A DNA stretch of 64,000 nt from Mariannaea sp. PMI_226 (taxonomy: Eukaryota > Ascomycota > Sordariomycetes > Hypocreales > Nectriaceae): NCBI GenBank assembly GCA_024336345.1, contig JANFOG010000010.1:434001-498000 (forward strand). The letters run 5' to 3'. The position numbers and the translations under genes were made by a program. A model generated the notes under the pieces. The model saw only the letters and a list, made by a program, of their open reading frames with translations, had not been told where the DNA came from and did no database searches. Below are positions 1-14,196 of this stretch, one piece after another; position 1 is the stretch's first letter; each line of letters opens with the position of its first letter.

Positions 1-2081
1 CCATCTCACATGCCGACTACCAAAACGCGAAACATGGTGTAATCTCCAAATCTCGCCGGGCTAAAGTTGCAGTAGTTTCAAGCCGGATCGTTTTGGAGAT
101 GGGGAAAAAGAAAGAAAGAACAAAAGATTCGGGATCTAGACCTCGTTCCCGAGTGACATGGTATTTTTTTTTCCTTCTCTCTATTCCGTACTATGTACTG
201 TACCATATGTATCATCTATGTATGCGAGGTCTTCCATGGCTAGTGGTGCATGACTCCATTCCCAGTCCAGTAAGGTTTCCCTGCACCTAAATACAAGCCC
301 AAAAAAGCCCACTCATAAAAAAACAATACGCCAAAAAGTATCCTTGTGTCTTAGATGCTAGACGATGAGGGAGAAAAAAAAAAAACCTACAAACGACTAT
401 GAAAAAAAAAAGGAAAGAAAAAAAAAGGAAAAAGAGGAGCCGAGGCTTGTTTGCTTGGTAAGTGGTCTTGGAAACTCCATCCACAGGCCGAGATCCACCA
501 CCAAGTCCCATATCCAAGGAAATGGGGAAAAAAAGTTGGATGAAAAAAAAACTATCAAGTGGGGAATCATGAGAAAAAAAAAAAGCCAAAAAGTACAGTC
601 TGAGTTTTTTTGTAAGGAAATTATATCAATTTTCGTCGAGTGTAGTCCGTATCACATAAAAATGAAATTGCATGTTGGGGGGGGTCGAGATTTGGCATCG
701 GCCGAGTAATGTCATCCTTGTCTGTGAATCCTTGCATCGATCAGCGACGTCATCAACTGCATGTTTGTGTCTATGTGTCCAGTCACGGAGCCTCTTGGTG
801 GTCGACATATTTTGGCCGCAACATTTTCGTCGCTGTGAATGCGTTTTCCATATCCATAACCAATTAGAATAGAGTAAGAAAAAAAACTCCCTTCCGTCAT
901 ACCCTTGATCCCGCCCTTCCGACCCGGGGACCGCAGATGCGCAAGCGCAGGAGAATGCGACTTGGCCGATGCAAGGTAGCTTCGCTGCCGATAAGACGTC
1001 CAGTATGTAAGAGGCAGGTGTAGAGATGATCTGACACGGCCACGAGACACAAAGCGGAGGAGGTTGTCGGGTCCGGGAGTAATCTGTCCTTCGTATGAAA
1101 TTTAGAGCAATTATGGAATGACAAAACAAGGGTCCCAGACACGATGCAAACAAAATGGAACAGAGGAGTAAGAGATAAAATGGTTTTTATATTGTAACTT
1201 CTGAGGCCACCAATGGGCTTTGACCAATTCAGGCACCAGGCCCTTTCAACGTATTGATATGCACGGCACGGACTGGTGCCCAGAGGGCATCCTACCGACT
1301 GATTGAAACTCATAGAAAAAAAATCTGGGTATATCTAAACCCGAGAGAAAGAAAACATGTACATGCTGGGTAAGGGTATATATGATATAAAAAAACATTC
1401 TTAAGATTGATAAGAAAACAAGAAAGAAAAGAAAAATGTGAAAGGGAATTTGTACATTAAAGCGTGTATGAGAAAATGGAATGGATGATATGTCCTCAAT
1501 CTGAGAACTCCTCCATTAGAAGGGATCCTCATGATTCGTTTCGCCTTTGCGACACAATGTTGCAGTCGCAAGTCTTGCGTGTTCTGACGTTGTCGGCATG
1601 CTGATCTGGAAGCTGGCGAAGGGCCAGATCCGAGACATTGGGTACGCCCGGTGAGGTCTGAAAGTTCCAAACAGGATCTTCGCGAGGGGACAATTTTGGG
1701 CCTGACTCGGGGTGTTCAGGGCTTGGAGGTGCCCGTCGAAAATGGCACTTTGTTCCCGTTGTTGCTTGCGGTTGTTGCCTTTTCCTATCCAAGGTGTATG
1801 TATGGGTTGGCAAGGTGGACGAATGAGGACTGTTTGGATCCTATCCATGGAGACTCAATCGGGTCATCCAGTGATTCAACGGCGAGGCAACGCGCTTTAG
1901 CTAGCGCATGGGCTCATGGATAGATGGGTGAGCGGATGTTGCTGTTTGGTGATATCCAATCTACTCGAGTTCATGTTTCTCAATTCCGTTGTTGTGGTGG
2001 GTGATGCTTATTGAAGAAGCTGGTATAGTAACAAAAAGGCGTTGATAGGTTGTCGTTCAAGGCCGAGTCGATGGGGGTACT
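1..2081. other. No recognised gene; A-rich low-complexity DNA
   Basis: No reading frame here resembles a protein. The first 700 bases and 1310-1450 carry many short A runs (for example near 370-430 and 540-600), giving Lys-rich plus-strand frames and Phe-rich minus-strand frames that I read as composition artefacts. The stretch next to 2082 probably includes the 3' untranslated region of the minus-strand gene at 2082-2366. The rest may be 3' flank of a gene to the left. Confidence 0.5.
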
Positions 2082-2366
2082 TTACTTGTATCCGACCATC
2101 TTGGCACATCGCTCGCAGTAGTAGAGGTTGTGGGCAATGCGAACCATGCCCATGGCGGTGATGTCGTCGGTACTCGTGGCCTCAACGGAGCGGGCACATC
2201 GCATACAGCGAAGCACCTCGACCGAGGCGATGGGAATCTGTACTGAGTCCATGCTGTGTCTGTGGTATGTGTAGCCAGAGGCTGTTGAGCTGTTTGAGGA
2301 GAAGTCTGAGTCGGGAGTGGAGGATGAGGACGAAGATGAGTCGCAGCGTGGTTTGGAATTGGGCAT
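2082..2366 (-). CDS. Small protein with two CxxC knuckles (putative zinc-binding)
   Basis: A single-exon gene of 94 residues starting at ATG 2366. Residues 1-40 are a low-complexity Ser-rich segment. The second half is compact, with LRCMRCARS (Cys54, Cys57) and YYCERCAKM (Cys84, Cys87). Two CxxC pairs about 27 residues apart are the usual arrangement of a four-cysteine zinc ribbon, so zinc binding is likely by inference. No catalytic motif, signal peptide or membrane segment is visible. It resembles short conserved ascomycete proteins of unknown role, possibly a regulator or adaptor; I do not recognise a named family. It is transcribed away from the very long non-coding stretch 2367-14196, so it may have an unusually large 5' regulatory region. 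Confidence 0.75.
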   Translation of the reverse strand: MPNSKPRCDSSSSSSSTPDSDFSSNSSTASGYTYHRHSMDSVQIPIASVEVLRCMRCARSVEATSTDDITAMGMVRIAHNLYYCERCAKMVGYK

Positions 2367-5300
2367 GGTGGATTAGTTTGGAGGTCGTGTGTGTAATATA
2401 TATCTTTCCAAGAAAACCAGGCAGGGAGCACACAAAGGGAGGAGGAGCGTTTGTGTGTTGGCCTGGTGGAGGAGGATAAAGCGCAAGGACTTGTAGTTGA
2501 CCGGGGGGAGGGGTGTGGTGTGTGTGTTAAATTGAACAGGGCGAGCAAGGCAGCACGGCTCTGTATGTGGCTGAGGGGCCTAGGCTGGTTGGTTGCAGGA
2601 GCACTGGGCTGAAAGTCGGGTGTTCCAGATGGTAGATTGAAAGGGATTTGGGTCCTAGGATCCAGGGATGAAAGGTGGGTTGTCTGGGTTTAATAAAAGA
2701 ACTTGAAGTGTTGGCGTCTTGGAGGGACGCGTGGGGACCAAGGCAAGGTATGCTTTTATGCTATAACCGTAAGCGTTTATGCACGGTTTTTTGGTTTTAG
2801 AGTCAAAAGTAAAAACGGTGGAGGTGTTGTGAGCAGAAGAACGGAACAGGCACGGCTTTTGAGAAGACGGTGTCCAGCTTTTTTGCTTGTTATTGACGAG
2901 TCTAGATCGTCGATGACTTGAGACCTGAGTGACAGATATACGTAGGAGAAGAGGGAGTGCGTGTGTCTTGAGGGCAAGGATCAGCAGGCTGTCGCGTCCA
3001 CAAGGCCAGGGCAAAAAATAACCAGAGTGACCCAGCAGTTCCAGGCCGCAAGCAAAGAGCCCATAGAAAAAAAAAAACACAGCATCATGGCTGCTGGGAG
3101 GGGGCAGAATGGAGATGGCGTATGCATCGAGGCGGACAAGGCGGAGCATGGCTCCGCATGGGTGTGAGAGGGGGACAGAATGGGAGGAGGGGAGGTGAGA
3201 AGGGGGGTGGGCATGATGACAGTATCAAATGCTTGGCTGGGTCCTTGGCGGGCGTGGATTCGAGGCTTGGAGAGCTTGGAGAGCGAGCTTGGATGTAACG
3301 TCAGGGTTTCTCCGTCCCCAAACTCCGTTTTCCCAGACCGTCTTGGGGTATGCATTTATGCGATAGACGACTGGGCGTGTCTCTAGCTCGAACCGAGAAA
3401 TGGCTGGCTGACCCTCTTGCGCACCGCACCTTGTCTTGCTGAGTGAGAGAGAGTTATTTGGGCTGGACCTCCCCTACAAGATTAACCACTATTGCCATGT
3501 ACTTCGTATGCTGAGGCAGAAGAATTATTTTTGTTGCCAGTAGACAAAGGTACGGAGCACCGTGTAATCTGTGCACACGAGCCGAAATGCATGCTCCCAA
3601 GACTGCGACACTGCTTACTTGAGGCATCCGGCTGCGTCGGAGAGGTCAGGTCGGAGAGTCGGTGCTCTCGTACGCCCGGACATAATTCGCCCAGCGCGGA
3701 GTCAAGTGGCCGGCGTCTCGCTGTTTCCTACGACCGCAGCGAATGCAATTACGACTGCGCTCCAAATGATTACTGTGTGCTATTCCCGTGAAAGTCGCAG
3801 AAAAAACGCATACGCGGCTCGTGACTCTGCCACCCCTTCGGGACCATCAACCAAACAAACAAACAGTGGGCGCCTATGCGATCCGGTGTCATCCTGGGGC
3901 ATGGGGGGAGGGGGCCCAGTAAGACAGGCGGCCAAAGAAAAAAAAAGAAAGCAACACAAGGAGCAACAATAAGCTTTCACGTTGTGATTCGAGACCGCCT
4001 GGGGTCCGCGATTTCCGTCACGGCCCCGCGGGAACTTCCCTACTTCGGGTTCGGGGCTTCTGTCGGTCATTGAACAACGCCCTGTCTCAGTCTCTCATTC
4101 AGAGCTCCATCTGTGCGCTGCGTGGGCCTTCGGACTGCTTTCTTGGGGCTTGCTGGCCACTTTTTTTTTCTTCTTCCTCTTGTGTGTGTGTTGTCCTTTC
4201 AATTGGTGAGGCGAGATGAGTCAGTCCCAACCCATGAAAAAATTGGGGGAGAGGTGCCAAAAAAAAAATTAAAAGTGATGCCTGATTTACAGGGGCGCAG
4301 TGAGAAAGCAAAAGTTCATCTCGAAAGCCACACAGTTTAGAATTGCAAAGTCCAGACAGGGCTGTTTGCTGACAGCTCCTTGACCCCAACAGCACAGCAA
4401 CTCCATTCTTGGCTTGCGGAGGTGTCTGGCAGGAAGTGTCAGGCATCCAAGGAGGCTGTCTTTCGGTGTGCCGCGTGGACCATGCCGTCCAACCCGAAAG
4501 CGAGACCGCCTGTCAGGGTGACGAAGACGCTGGCTGGCGCGTACTTACAGCGTATTAGTTCTATATACAGATTGAAGGCTTGGTTCTCGTAACATCCCGG
4601 GTCCAGGGTTCTGAGTGTGCATTGCCTCACTCTGCTCAAAGCCAGCACATTTCTCCTTTCTATTCTGTAGCAATTCAATGAATCCATCGTTATGGCTTGT
4701 TTCATCCTCCTACAGCTGTCGGCCAAATATCAAGTCATTGCCACAAAATTAGCAAGCAACAACCAGCTATGGATCTGGTGAGGTTTCGAGGTGTGCTAGA
4801 TTTGGGCATTGTCACATGTACCGCGGAGCCATTACAATCTAGAATTCCCTCTCTTGTGGTCTGCTTCAAGCTGTCAAACAAGGGACCGGAACAAGGTCGT
4901 CGCCTGTGAGTTAGATACTGTGACAGAGAAATGGATTCAGAATGGAGCCTGACGGGGCCCGACGGCGTTGGATTTGCGGCTGGTTGTCCGACGTCTCGGG
5001 ACGGAATCTTAGACGCGACTCCGGTCCACGGCATGGGGAGCACCGGCGTAAGCTGTTGGATATCTTAGTACATTGGGCGAGTGGCACAAGGCGGTTGAAT
5101 CCCGCTAGTTAAAAGCTGTGTGCAGTTGAAACTTGGATTGTTGATTGAATACTCCATAATATGATGAGTGCCTGAACCCGTTGGGCTGATCTCTGTTACA
5201 GTGCAGTGCAGTGCAGTGCCTAACAATGTCGTGCAGTTACGTATGTAGTACAAAATTTTGTTTGGGGCGGGTTGAATGAAGCAAGCCTCATTCAATTCGT

Positions 5301-8300
5301 CGACTAGCACCTTCAAATGGCAAATGCAATAGCAGCCCGGTTCTGTCACAGTACTCGCTTAATGAGGGTATCCCGAATGAAGCGGTCAACTGTGCTCCGT
5401 ATTATTATGACTATGACACAGAGCCACGCAAGACTGGGGCAGCCAAGATGCTTGGTACACCTCATCAGGACGCATCATGAAAAGGGCTCGGCACGAAGAA
5501 ATGATAGGATTGCCCGCTCATGAGTCGAATGCATTCCCGTGATGTTTCAATCTCAATCTCTAGATTGCTTCGTGACAACCTGCCGGCTTCCGACTGGATC
5601 TCATCTAACCACCTGACATGTATAAGACGCAGTTCAATATGATTGCCCATGTGCGTGCTTGTAGAGGCTCAAAGGCGTGTCGGGTTTGTCCGCTATTACC
5701 GGAGTTGATAACTACACGGCCCTTTGGAGCACCCTAGTGGATGAGTCACCTTCCACCCTGATGGACAACGCAGCAACTCGCTTTATGCATTTCTCAGGCA
5801 ACAATTTCCTCGGTTTATTCATGTAATGAGGTCTCAAAACGGAGAGACGCGAAAGTGACGGAGCAGTCTCTGGGTTTACGGTCGGTCATTTTCTCCACTC
5901 CTGATTGGATGTTTCAAGCTCGGCGACCCTCCTAGGCACGTACTTCCAAGAAGCCCCCTTCTTTCTGATTTTGAATGTTTGAGGTTTCCACTAGCTCACA
6001 AGAAGATTAGCGTCATCGGCCTCTCCTTGATTCCCCTGCTAATTTCCGATATTCAGCTCTCCCGGAATAGTAGCAAAGGCTTCTCGCTGCAAAAGGTCCC
6101 TGTTTTTGCCAGAGACGGCGCAATGACGGCTACCAATCCAGAGAACTTTAATCTACCAAATCAAGTTTGAGAGCAGTCGCTTCATTTTTCTGATTGACAG
6201 GTTCATTGGTGGATGGTTTACCGTAACTTCCTCGTATCACAACGAGCGAAGAGTGATCAAGGCGGCGAAGTGAGAAGTGACCTAGCTATTATTTGCTGCA
6301 CTCGAGCCTCAGTTTTGATACTGGAGTTTTGACTCCTGGGTGGCTTAGACCTGTCAAGCACACCATGATAGCTACTTTCCCTCCGTATTGGCTCCCCTCC
6401 CCCATTGCTAGATATTTGCCCTCATATTTGCATTGTCGCTTCCATGGAGCTTTTACCTGATGGATGGCGTGGCGTGGCATGGCATGCCAGCGCAATCCCA
6501 CGCAAAAGCTCCAGCTGGCGACATCCTGCACAGCGGGCTCAGAAGCCGGTTTCGGTGCTCCAATTGACGTCTTCGATTCACTCTATTCTTGGCTGGCTGA
6601 ACGTCCTACAAACAGTAGACGAGATAATCGATCGATACTGCACGGCAGCCAATAGAATGGTGTTGTGCTCCAGCGGCACGTCACAATGTTTCATCATCCT
6701 ATGGGCATCATGAAGAAGCATCACGGGTCAACCTTCATCGCCGATTCCCATTTGAACACATGCCCCAAACAAACCGGCTTCATGTTCTATCGACCATGTT
6801 TGCTTCTCAATCACGTTGTTAGACTTTGTCTTGCCATCAATGCCCAACATGATGCAATTATCCTCTGCTATCTCTAGCCAGTTCAGCGTCAAACTTTCCA
6901 TCACAGCTGAAATGCTACATTATAATCTCTCGTCACACTGTTTTGGTAATTCCTGACGTCGCCACGGCGGGCGTCAATCCAGCATCCCACGTGCCCATCC
7001 TCGCTTCCAGCAAGTCTCCTGTCCCTATTCGCTCAGTCATCCGAAATCATCTGGTTCTCCAGATTGATCGTCGATTTGGTACGGACTTCTCCTTAAAGTT
7101 TGCAAGCTGTCAAGCTGTCTAGCAGCCAACACACAAATATTATGAGGCCCAAATGAATGAGTTCGTAACGGTCGGATCCGATAAGACGGCCTCGGTGGGG
7201 AGGTTTCAGGGATGAAGATAGGTTTGATCAACCCGTGACAGACGGTCGGTTTGATCTTCGCTTCACCCAGAGATTTGGTATCCACTGGTATGGCTCGGTG
7301 ACATCCTGATCCTGAATGCCCTTCGTCAGATTAGTTTCATTACTTTCATTACTGACGGTGCGTGTTCCGTTTAGAACTGGATGTGCATCAAGTTAGTGTG
7401 CAAATTAACTGAAGATGCCATGACTAAGACGGTGGCCGGGAACTCGGTATTGCGAGGGTTCTGCTTGGGTGTGGACTTGAACATGCGCCCTGAAGATCGT
7501 CCTCCAAAACTACCCCGTGCGCATGCTGAACAGCTCTAACAAACGATAGCTTTTCGATCGAGATTGAGCCACTGATACCAGATCCACCAGCCAAATTTTC
7601 GATGCCTAGAATTCTTCTCATCACCTTTGAAATTGGGTGAGTTACGTGGACTGATAAATTTTTGCCACAGATCAACCTTGCCCTGTTTCACATCTTGATG
7701 CATCGAGAAACAAAGGCCGCTTTTTTGCTCAATCTTCCCACGGTCTTTTCGAGGCCGTCAGGGCCGCTGTCGGAGCCGAAGATGGGCGAGGGGTATGATT
7801 CTCCAGCTCAAAAACCCACTCAAAAAAAGCCTCGATCAGGTGGCTTGAAATCAACTACGTACTACAGTCACCAGAAGCTCAGCGGCCGACAAGCAGCTTC
7901 CTGACTAAGGTCCTTTTCTAAGGTGGGTTCGAGGTTTGTGACTGTGACTCTTATGACTGGCCGGGTATAGCAAGTCTTTTGACCCACGATGCCGTGCCTC
8001 CGACGACGAAAACGGAAGAAGCGGAAGCAGCGGATTTCAAGAAGTCACATAAACAAAACACCAATACAAGGAGCAGACGGAGATACCAAAGCGGTCCTTT
8101 TCCGTCGACATTTTGGATCTTGTTTTGCACCTCGCCGAGCTGCCGGACTAAATATCCCAACTTTGCAGAGTGACAAACCCACAGGTAATGTGCAAGCGGC
8201 CGACGCCCATCTGCAGGGTCTATGGTAATTATGCCGCTCAGCTCAAACTGTTCTCGGTTTCTTCTTGGAGGTAACACTTCGATATTGAAAACTTTTTCGA

Positions 8301-11300
8301 CCAATGGCTGTCATGGCATCAAAGCATCAACCTTCGCGTTCATGACCTTTCCCTTGACAGATCACGACCCGCTTGACCCTTGCATCCACTTCTCTAATCA
8401 CGTAAAGAAGAACTCGCTTATCATTCTAGAAACATTAGTGATGCCCCAGTGACACTAGATTGGTCGTATCTCACATCAAGCAAGGCTCGAAGTCCACCAA
8501 CAGGCGAGTGCCTGGCGAACCTTCATGCAAGCAAACGATCCTTGCGAAAATCGGGTCTGTATTACAAACATAGCCATGCTGCAGCGCGCTTCACGGAAGT
8601 CGTATGAGCTCTCGTACTTATCCACAACCAGATTCAGCCCTTTAGGCTAGCTTGGCCTCGGGTCGGACTTTAGGTTGATGGTCATCCTCTGGATCCGCAA
8701 GGTGTTTTTGGAAAGTAGACACATTTCCAGGATGCTGATGAAGATAATTGGACCCAGTCATGGGCCGGTCGGCTCTAACCTTCCATCGCCTGGCCCTGAA
8801 TACGACGTCTGCAGCTTGGCCCTTTTCGTACAAATTGCGACTATTTAGCCAGGATGGGGAACAAAATTGGTATCCAGCCATACGTACGAAGTGCCCAGTA
8901 GTATACGAATATTGCTTAGGACCACGGCGACCAGAGTTCGACGGGCTACTGTAGGTACGAAGTCGTAAGCCAAATCATGCCGCTTACGAGGGCTTTGTCA
9001 GTCAGCGACGGACTTTTCCGCTCAACAAATTCAGCCCTGCCAATGACATTTAGGGCATGAAAGTCTGAAGTCTTCTTCTAGAAGGTTTCTTTCCTCACGT
9101 AGGGCTGTGCTAATTACCTCGGGAAGGGGCTGAGACCGCATGGAGCTGGAAAGTTCCCTGCTGTTGACACTTACAGTATATGTGCATGGCTCCTTTTTAT
9201 CTTGGGACTAAACTCGACTTTGCATGGTTGAAGGCGAGGCTAGGGTGGGATGAAAACCGACAATGAAGTCGCACGGCCAGAGGTGCTCAGATACTTGAGG
9301 ATGCGACCTTCATCTTGAGCATTATTTACCAGCATTTCTGTCTTGTCATCTAGCATACGTGCTTCTCTTCATTTTTATCTCCTAGATACAAGACATGCCC
9401 GCAACATGTCCACTACTGAGAGCCTGCGGAGTTGGTACATGCGCGCTTTTTCTAGCTGACCGAAGATTGAAGGCATGTAGTGATGCACTCCGTAAATACC
9501 ATTTCTTGAGTATATAATGTCCGCAAAGAGCTAGCCATGGAAGAGATACGGATGTAAACCCACTACCTACAACCAGGCAACCCAAAGTGTACTAACGTGA
9601 CCAGATGCCGATGTTACATGAAATCCCACAAAGAGGCCTATGTATGCTGTTCGCGAGTTGAGTTCAAACTGTGGTACACGGTCCGCCCGTTCATCATCTC
9701 TATTGGACACACAGTCGCATCAGAATGTCCGCCAAAACGCTCGCTTCGATAATTACATGTAGCTTGGGTAAGATATCTAATAAATCGCAAACCGTTCCCC
9801 AGAAAGCCTTGTGCGCCACCGTTACATTCGATTTTACGCTAACCCCGGTGTGTGCCTCTTCGCTTTGCTTCGCCGAGATCAACTCAGCGTGCGTATTTGC
9901 ACCATGACCCCTCTCCAAGGCCCTTTTTTCCCTGGGAGTCTAATGCTACTTGTGGCGTCTTACCTCTTCTCATCCCGCATCCCCTGATTGTTACTGCTAT
10001 CGTCCACCTACATATATCCCTTGTTCGAAGTTCGCCTGTACGGATCCCCCGTTACCGAACCAAAGAAATGGCATCGCAGCTGTATGACCAAGCGCCCTGG
10101 AGAGTGTGCTGCGGCCGTAGAGATGCCTGCTTGATGCGCGGATTGCCCGGACGCCCTTTCAATTTGTTCCCCTGTTGATCCAAACCCTTACTGCATTTAC
10201 GCCCTGGGAACACACCGGGAATGCCAGCAGTCTCTCACACTGCTTTGCTATTGCTTGGTGACAACCCCCCCCCTCCCCACAGTCTCGACGGTCTCGACCA
10301 TCGCCGAACGTCCTCGTGCTCTGAGCCACAAACGCGTGCTGGCGCTTTTTTGGGCGGCTCTGGCCACCAAGGGTATGAAGCAGAGGGGAGACTGCGTGTA
10401 TCTCGTTGGACGACTTTATCCAAAATGTCGGGGTCTCGGGAGTTTCAATTTTGCGCCCTTGCCCGCTGATGGATTAATAATGCTTCAATCGCGTGGTTAT
10501 TCGTAGTTTCTGCTAAGCCAGACGGCATCACCTAGCATGTCTGATTCGCTTGTCGTCTGGAGGGGGCTACTACCCGGACTCGTTATTGACCAGACATTTG
10601 ACGTGGCCCTCAAACATGCTCAAACTGGCGAGTTTCTGACCACACGCACTGAACTCAGTTTCAGATTTTACCGAGGCATTATATCTGTCCTGTAAGAGCA
10701 AACATGAGATGACAATGCCCTCTTCGATCTTGCAGCATGAATCCTTTCCCCCCCGATAGCCGAATGGGAGGCCACACCACTCAATCAGTTATCAAGCTCT
10801 CGCGTACCCGTTGGTAGCAGGTGATGAATAGAGTATCTTCTATGCCCAAAAAGGTGTTTCTCGTTTCAACTTTATGAGCCCCAAAGGCCCTTTCGGCAGC
10901 TCCGTGCACTGCCCTTCAAACCGAGCATGTGCTTGTATTGTACTCGAAACGAAGAAGTATGGTCGAGGTAGATGAACTGCCACGTTGGACTCACTTACTA
11001 GGAGATGCTAGTTATATGCTTTCCCCCCTGGGACGTAAACTCGAACTGGGAAGCAGAGTAATGAGGTCCATTTGCCCCTTTATGATAAAACCTAGCTGGA
11101 GGTGTCGCGAACAAAGTTCTTCAGAAAGCAACTGAAGTCACACAGATCGGTAATTCTATTTAGGGGTCTATGTTTACTTATGGGCAGATAGAGTGGTTTC
11201 GTCTGATGGATAAAACACTGCGCAAGAGACGCAGAGTGCAGGCCGCCTCAGGTTGGGAGATATATACAAGGTAATACTGTTCCAAGTTGAAGACCAGGTG

Positions 11301-14196
11301 CTACTTCGTCAAGACTGTTCTGCGAGCAGGTTTGTTTCTCCTAGATACCAATTTAAACACAATCTTGGGCGTGCAAGGCACAGGATGCCTCAAAACTTCT
11401 CCAACCCGCCTCTCGGATTTCTTCATATGTGATGGCAGCAACACAGAGGGTCTGAGTTTCTTTTGTTTGGAAGAAGAATTTAGTAATTTTTTTCCGTCAA
11501 AACTGGTCTTTATTGTGTCCAAATTTCTGTTTCCTAAGAGTGAATAAATTCTAGACCGCAAAAACTGATGGCTTCTGAGTATATGGACGGGAGACTGAGA
11601 GACGATACATCTTAGGTGCTGATTTTGTGTGCTGACTTTGTATGCTGGAGAGTTCAATAACCTGGACAAAGGATAAAAAGAAAGAACGAGGAGCATGTCC
11701 AACAACGGTATAACCTAAAATTTCATATCTTGAACGATGAAGGCCAAGTTTGTCCGTTTGCTTGGCCGTACATGTCAAATGGTTCACAGCCAACACTGGG
11801 TGGTTGGCGAGAATAGACCCAACAGCCAAAGCCAAAACGCGTCGTACTCATTGATAGCGACATTTCTCGGCCATGGTAGATTCTACTTTATTCTGATCAA
11901 ACGATCAAAGAAATTATGGGAGCTCAGCTATGTGATACATATGAACTTTCGCGGGGCTGAGAGTGATTGAGAAACTGAACACAATTCAACAGGCGCTTGC
12001 AATTGTGAATGATGCTACGGTTGAGCCGGTAGCTAGACATAAATCTAACTATTAATGATGATACAGGGAACTACTCGACAGTAAGGAGGATAGATCAATT
12101 TTGTCAATGGTCTATGAAGCCTTGGCAGAACTTGCCAGCCAGAATGTCATTCAGGAAGTGTTGACTGTCCAAAACAGCAATACTGATCGGTTTTTCTGGC
12201 CTCATTGGAGAAGTACGGTGAGGCGAGTTGGTCTATTTCTTGCTATTTGTTAGAGAGCAGCTTGCCTTGGATGAGCTGGCCTGCCGTAGGAGGTGAAAGA
12301 CTTCAATATCACCATGTTTTGTCCTCATGTTCAAGGTCAGAGACGTACCGGTACTATCAAGTGTAAAAGCCTGCTTACTCCAATAACGAGTCAAGCTTCT
12401 TTGCACGGAAATTAGAGCTAATAGCCGACGAGATGACGATTCTACAGCCAATATATCGACACCCTTGAACAAATAATTGTGTCTAGATGCAAACGCCGAG
12501 AGTATCCAGGGCTTTGGGCTGCATGATGAACCCTGGCTGCCAGCAGCCAGCTCTCTCTGCAAAGGAACCTTGCGTCTGGGCGTGTGCAAGGATGAAAAGA
12601 GGGAGCCCTGCTGCCTGCTCAAGAAAGTGAAAGATGGCGTTCCAGCACTGGGCGCTTCCTCAGCATGACCCCTTGTCAGGTAGGTACCCATGCCCTCTGT
12701 ATGCATGCACGCTCAGCACAAACAGCCCTACCACAGGATTGACAAAGACACGGCTGAGTGAGTGAATGACCGCAAGATAATATATCGGATCACGGCGTTA
12801 CACAGGCTTGGCAGATACAGGCGGAAGACACACTGAAATGAAAGCCACGGACACTGTCCTGTTTGGCCAGAAAAGTCACTTCGTCTGTCGTTTAGGGACT
12901 CTCCTTATTTCTGCCCCGGCGTCGCCGAAGAAGGTCTCTGCCATATCTGGCGCCTGTTTCCCAATAGCTTCTTCTGTGGCGGGCCGGTGGCGGGCCGTTG
13001 GACGGGCCTCGACTCTTGGAGAAGCAGACAGCGCCATTCATGGGGAAGGGAGATGTCCCTCAGGGTGGGCGAGACCGTTTCGGGAGCTACGGATGTGACA
13101 CAGGAGGGAGACAAGAGAGAGACACAGTGAGAAGGCTTGGTCTTTCAACTGCCCTTTGGTTTCCCGCTTTGTTCCGGCTAGATTCCTGGTCATCAGCTAT
13201 CTTACCTACCTCTCTTGGGCAGAGAAGGGTTTGCAAACTTTGGAGGCGCTGAGTCAACGGCGGCCCTTGCGCCCTTGCGCCCTGTCGCCCCGGATGCTGA
13301 AGTTTGGTTGCGGAGGGCGCCTGAGCAGTGTTGTTACATCGGCTCAAATGTCCATGTTCAGTGTCTTGCAGCATGGGGATGGGCTGTACGAGAGCGAATG
13401 ACCCAGAAGGCTGCGCACGGATTGTGCATTGTAGGGGGAGTGTGCATGGGTGAGCCAGGATTGCGTTCGGAGTCTCCAGGCTCTGACCGTTTTGTTTAAG
13501 CGACAAAGAAGCATGACTGAACTGCACGCATGCACCTGTCGCTTGACTGTGGCAACCTTAGGCGAGCGACGAGAGCGTGCACCATTTTCTGAGCATCTTT
13601 GGTTCACCTTCGGACGCGGGCTGACACTTTTGGATGGGGGGCGCTTAAACGGTGAAGGTTGAAGACAGGTCGTTGTTGTTTCAATGAATGAACCAGGGGC
13701 ATCAAGCTGCGGCTCAATTTGGGAGCTTTATGTTCTTGAGAACCGGGGCCGATCCCTGCTGATCTTTGCTGCTTTCAGTAGGGCCAAGCAAAGCTCTTTG
13801 GATGGCGTAGGCCTTTTGAGAGAGTGTTTATGAAGTACACCATCCGCTTTGTGACTAACCGTCACTCTCACGGACCCTACCCTAGAGAGCATCGGAGACG
13901 ACCTCAGATATTATCTACTTTGATGAGATTTCCACATATACATCCAGTCACGAACAAAGGCACAAGATAGTTAGATTTTGAGCCTTTCAATCACGAAATG
14001 ACAGGAAAACTGTTCCTCAAGCTTGATGTTGTGAAAGTGGTTTGAGTGATGATCATGTGACGAGAGTGGGGTACCATTAGGCAAACGATTGCTCGCAAGA
14101 TGACGGGATATCCCAGTGAAGGCTTCGTCATCATTTTCATCTTGCCCATCCCACCATCAAAATAAAAACTTCTTGGGCAAAAAGCACTCTTCCGCC
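2367..14196. other. 11.8 kb stretch without a recognisable gene
   Basis: No frame longer than about 160 codons exists here, none reads like a protein, and I could not assemble spliced exons with recognisable motifs. Base composition looks mixed rather than strongly AT-rich, so it does not look like classic RIP-mutated transposon DNA. Small features include a four-copy CAGTG array at 5199-5218, a C-rich run near 10265-10277 and several short A or T runs. It separates the minus-strand gene at 2082-2366 from the plus-strand gene at 14197, so it is one divergent intergenic region. It could hold long non-coding RNAs, a large developmental promoter, or genes too diverged for me to see. Confidence 0.5.
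5199..5218. repeat. Short tandem repeat (CAGTG)x4
   Basis: Four perfect copies of the 5-base unit CAGTG lie within the long non-coding stretch. It is a simple microsatellite with no visible coding context. Confidence 0.85.

Noticed and set aside
5080..5115. Possible tRNA T-arm (GGCGG TTGAATC CCGCT)
   Set aside because: The stem can pair, but the loop lacks the TTCRA consensus, and no acceptor, D-arm or anticodon arm can be found upstream.
12233..13607. Overlapping frames of 60-157 codons on both strands
   Set aside because: None shows a domain, consistent codon pattern or joinable introns; they are typical of GC-balanced non-coding DNA.
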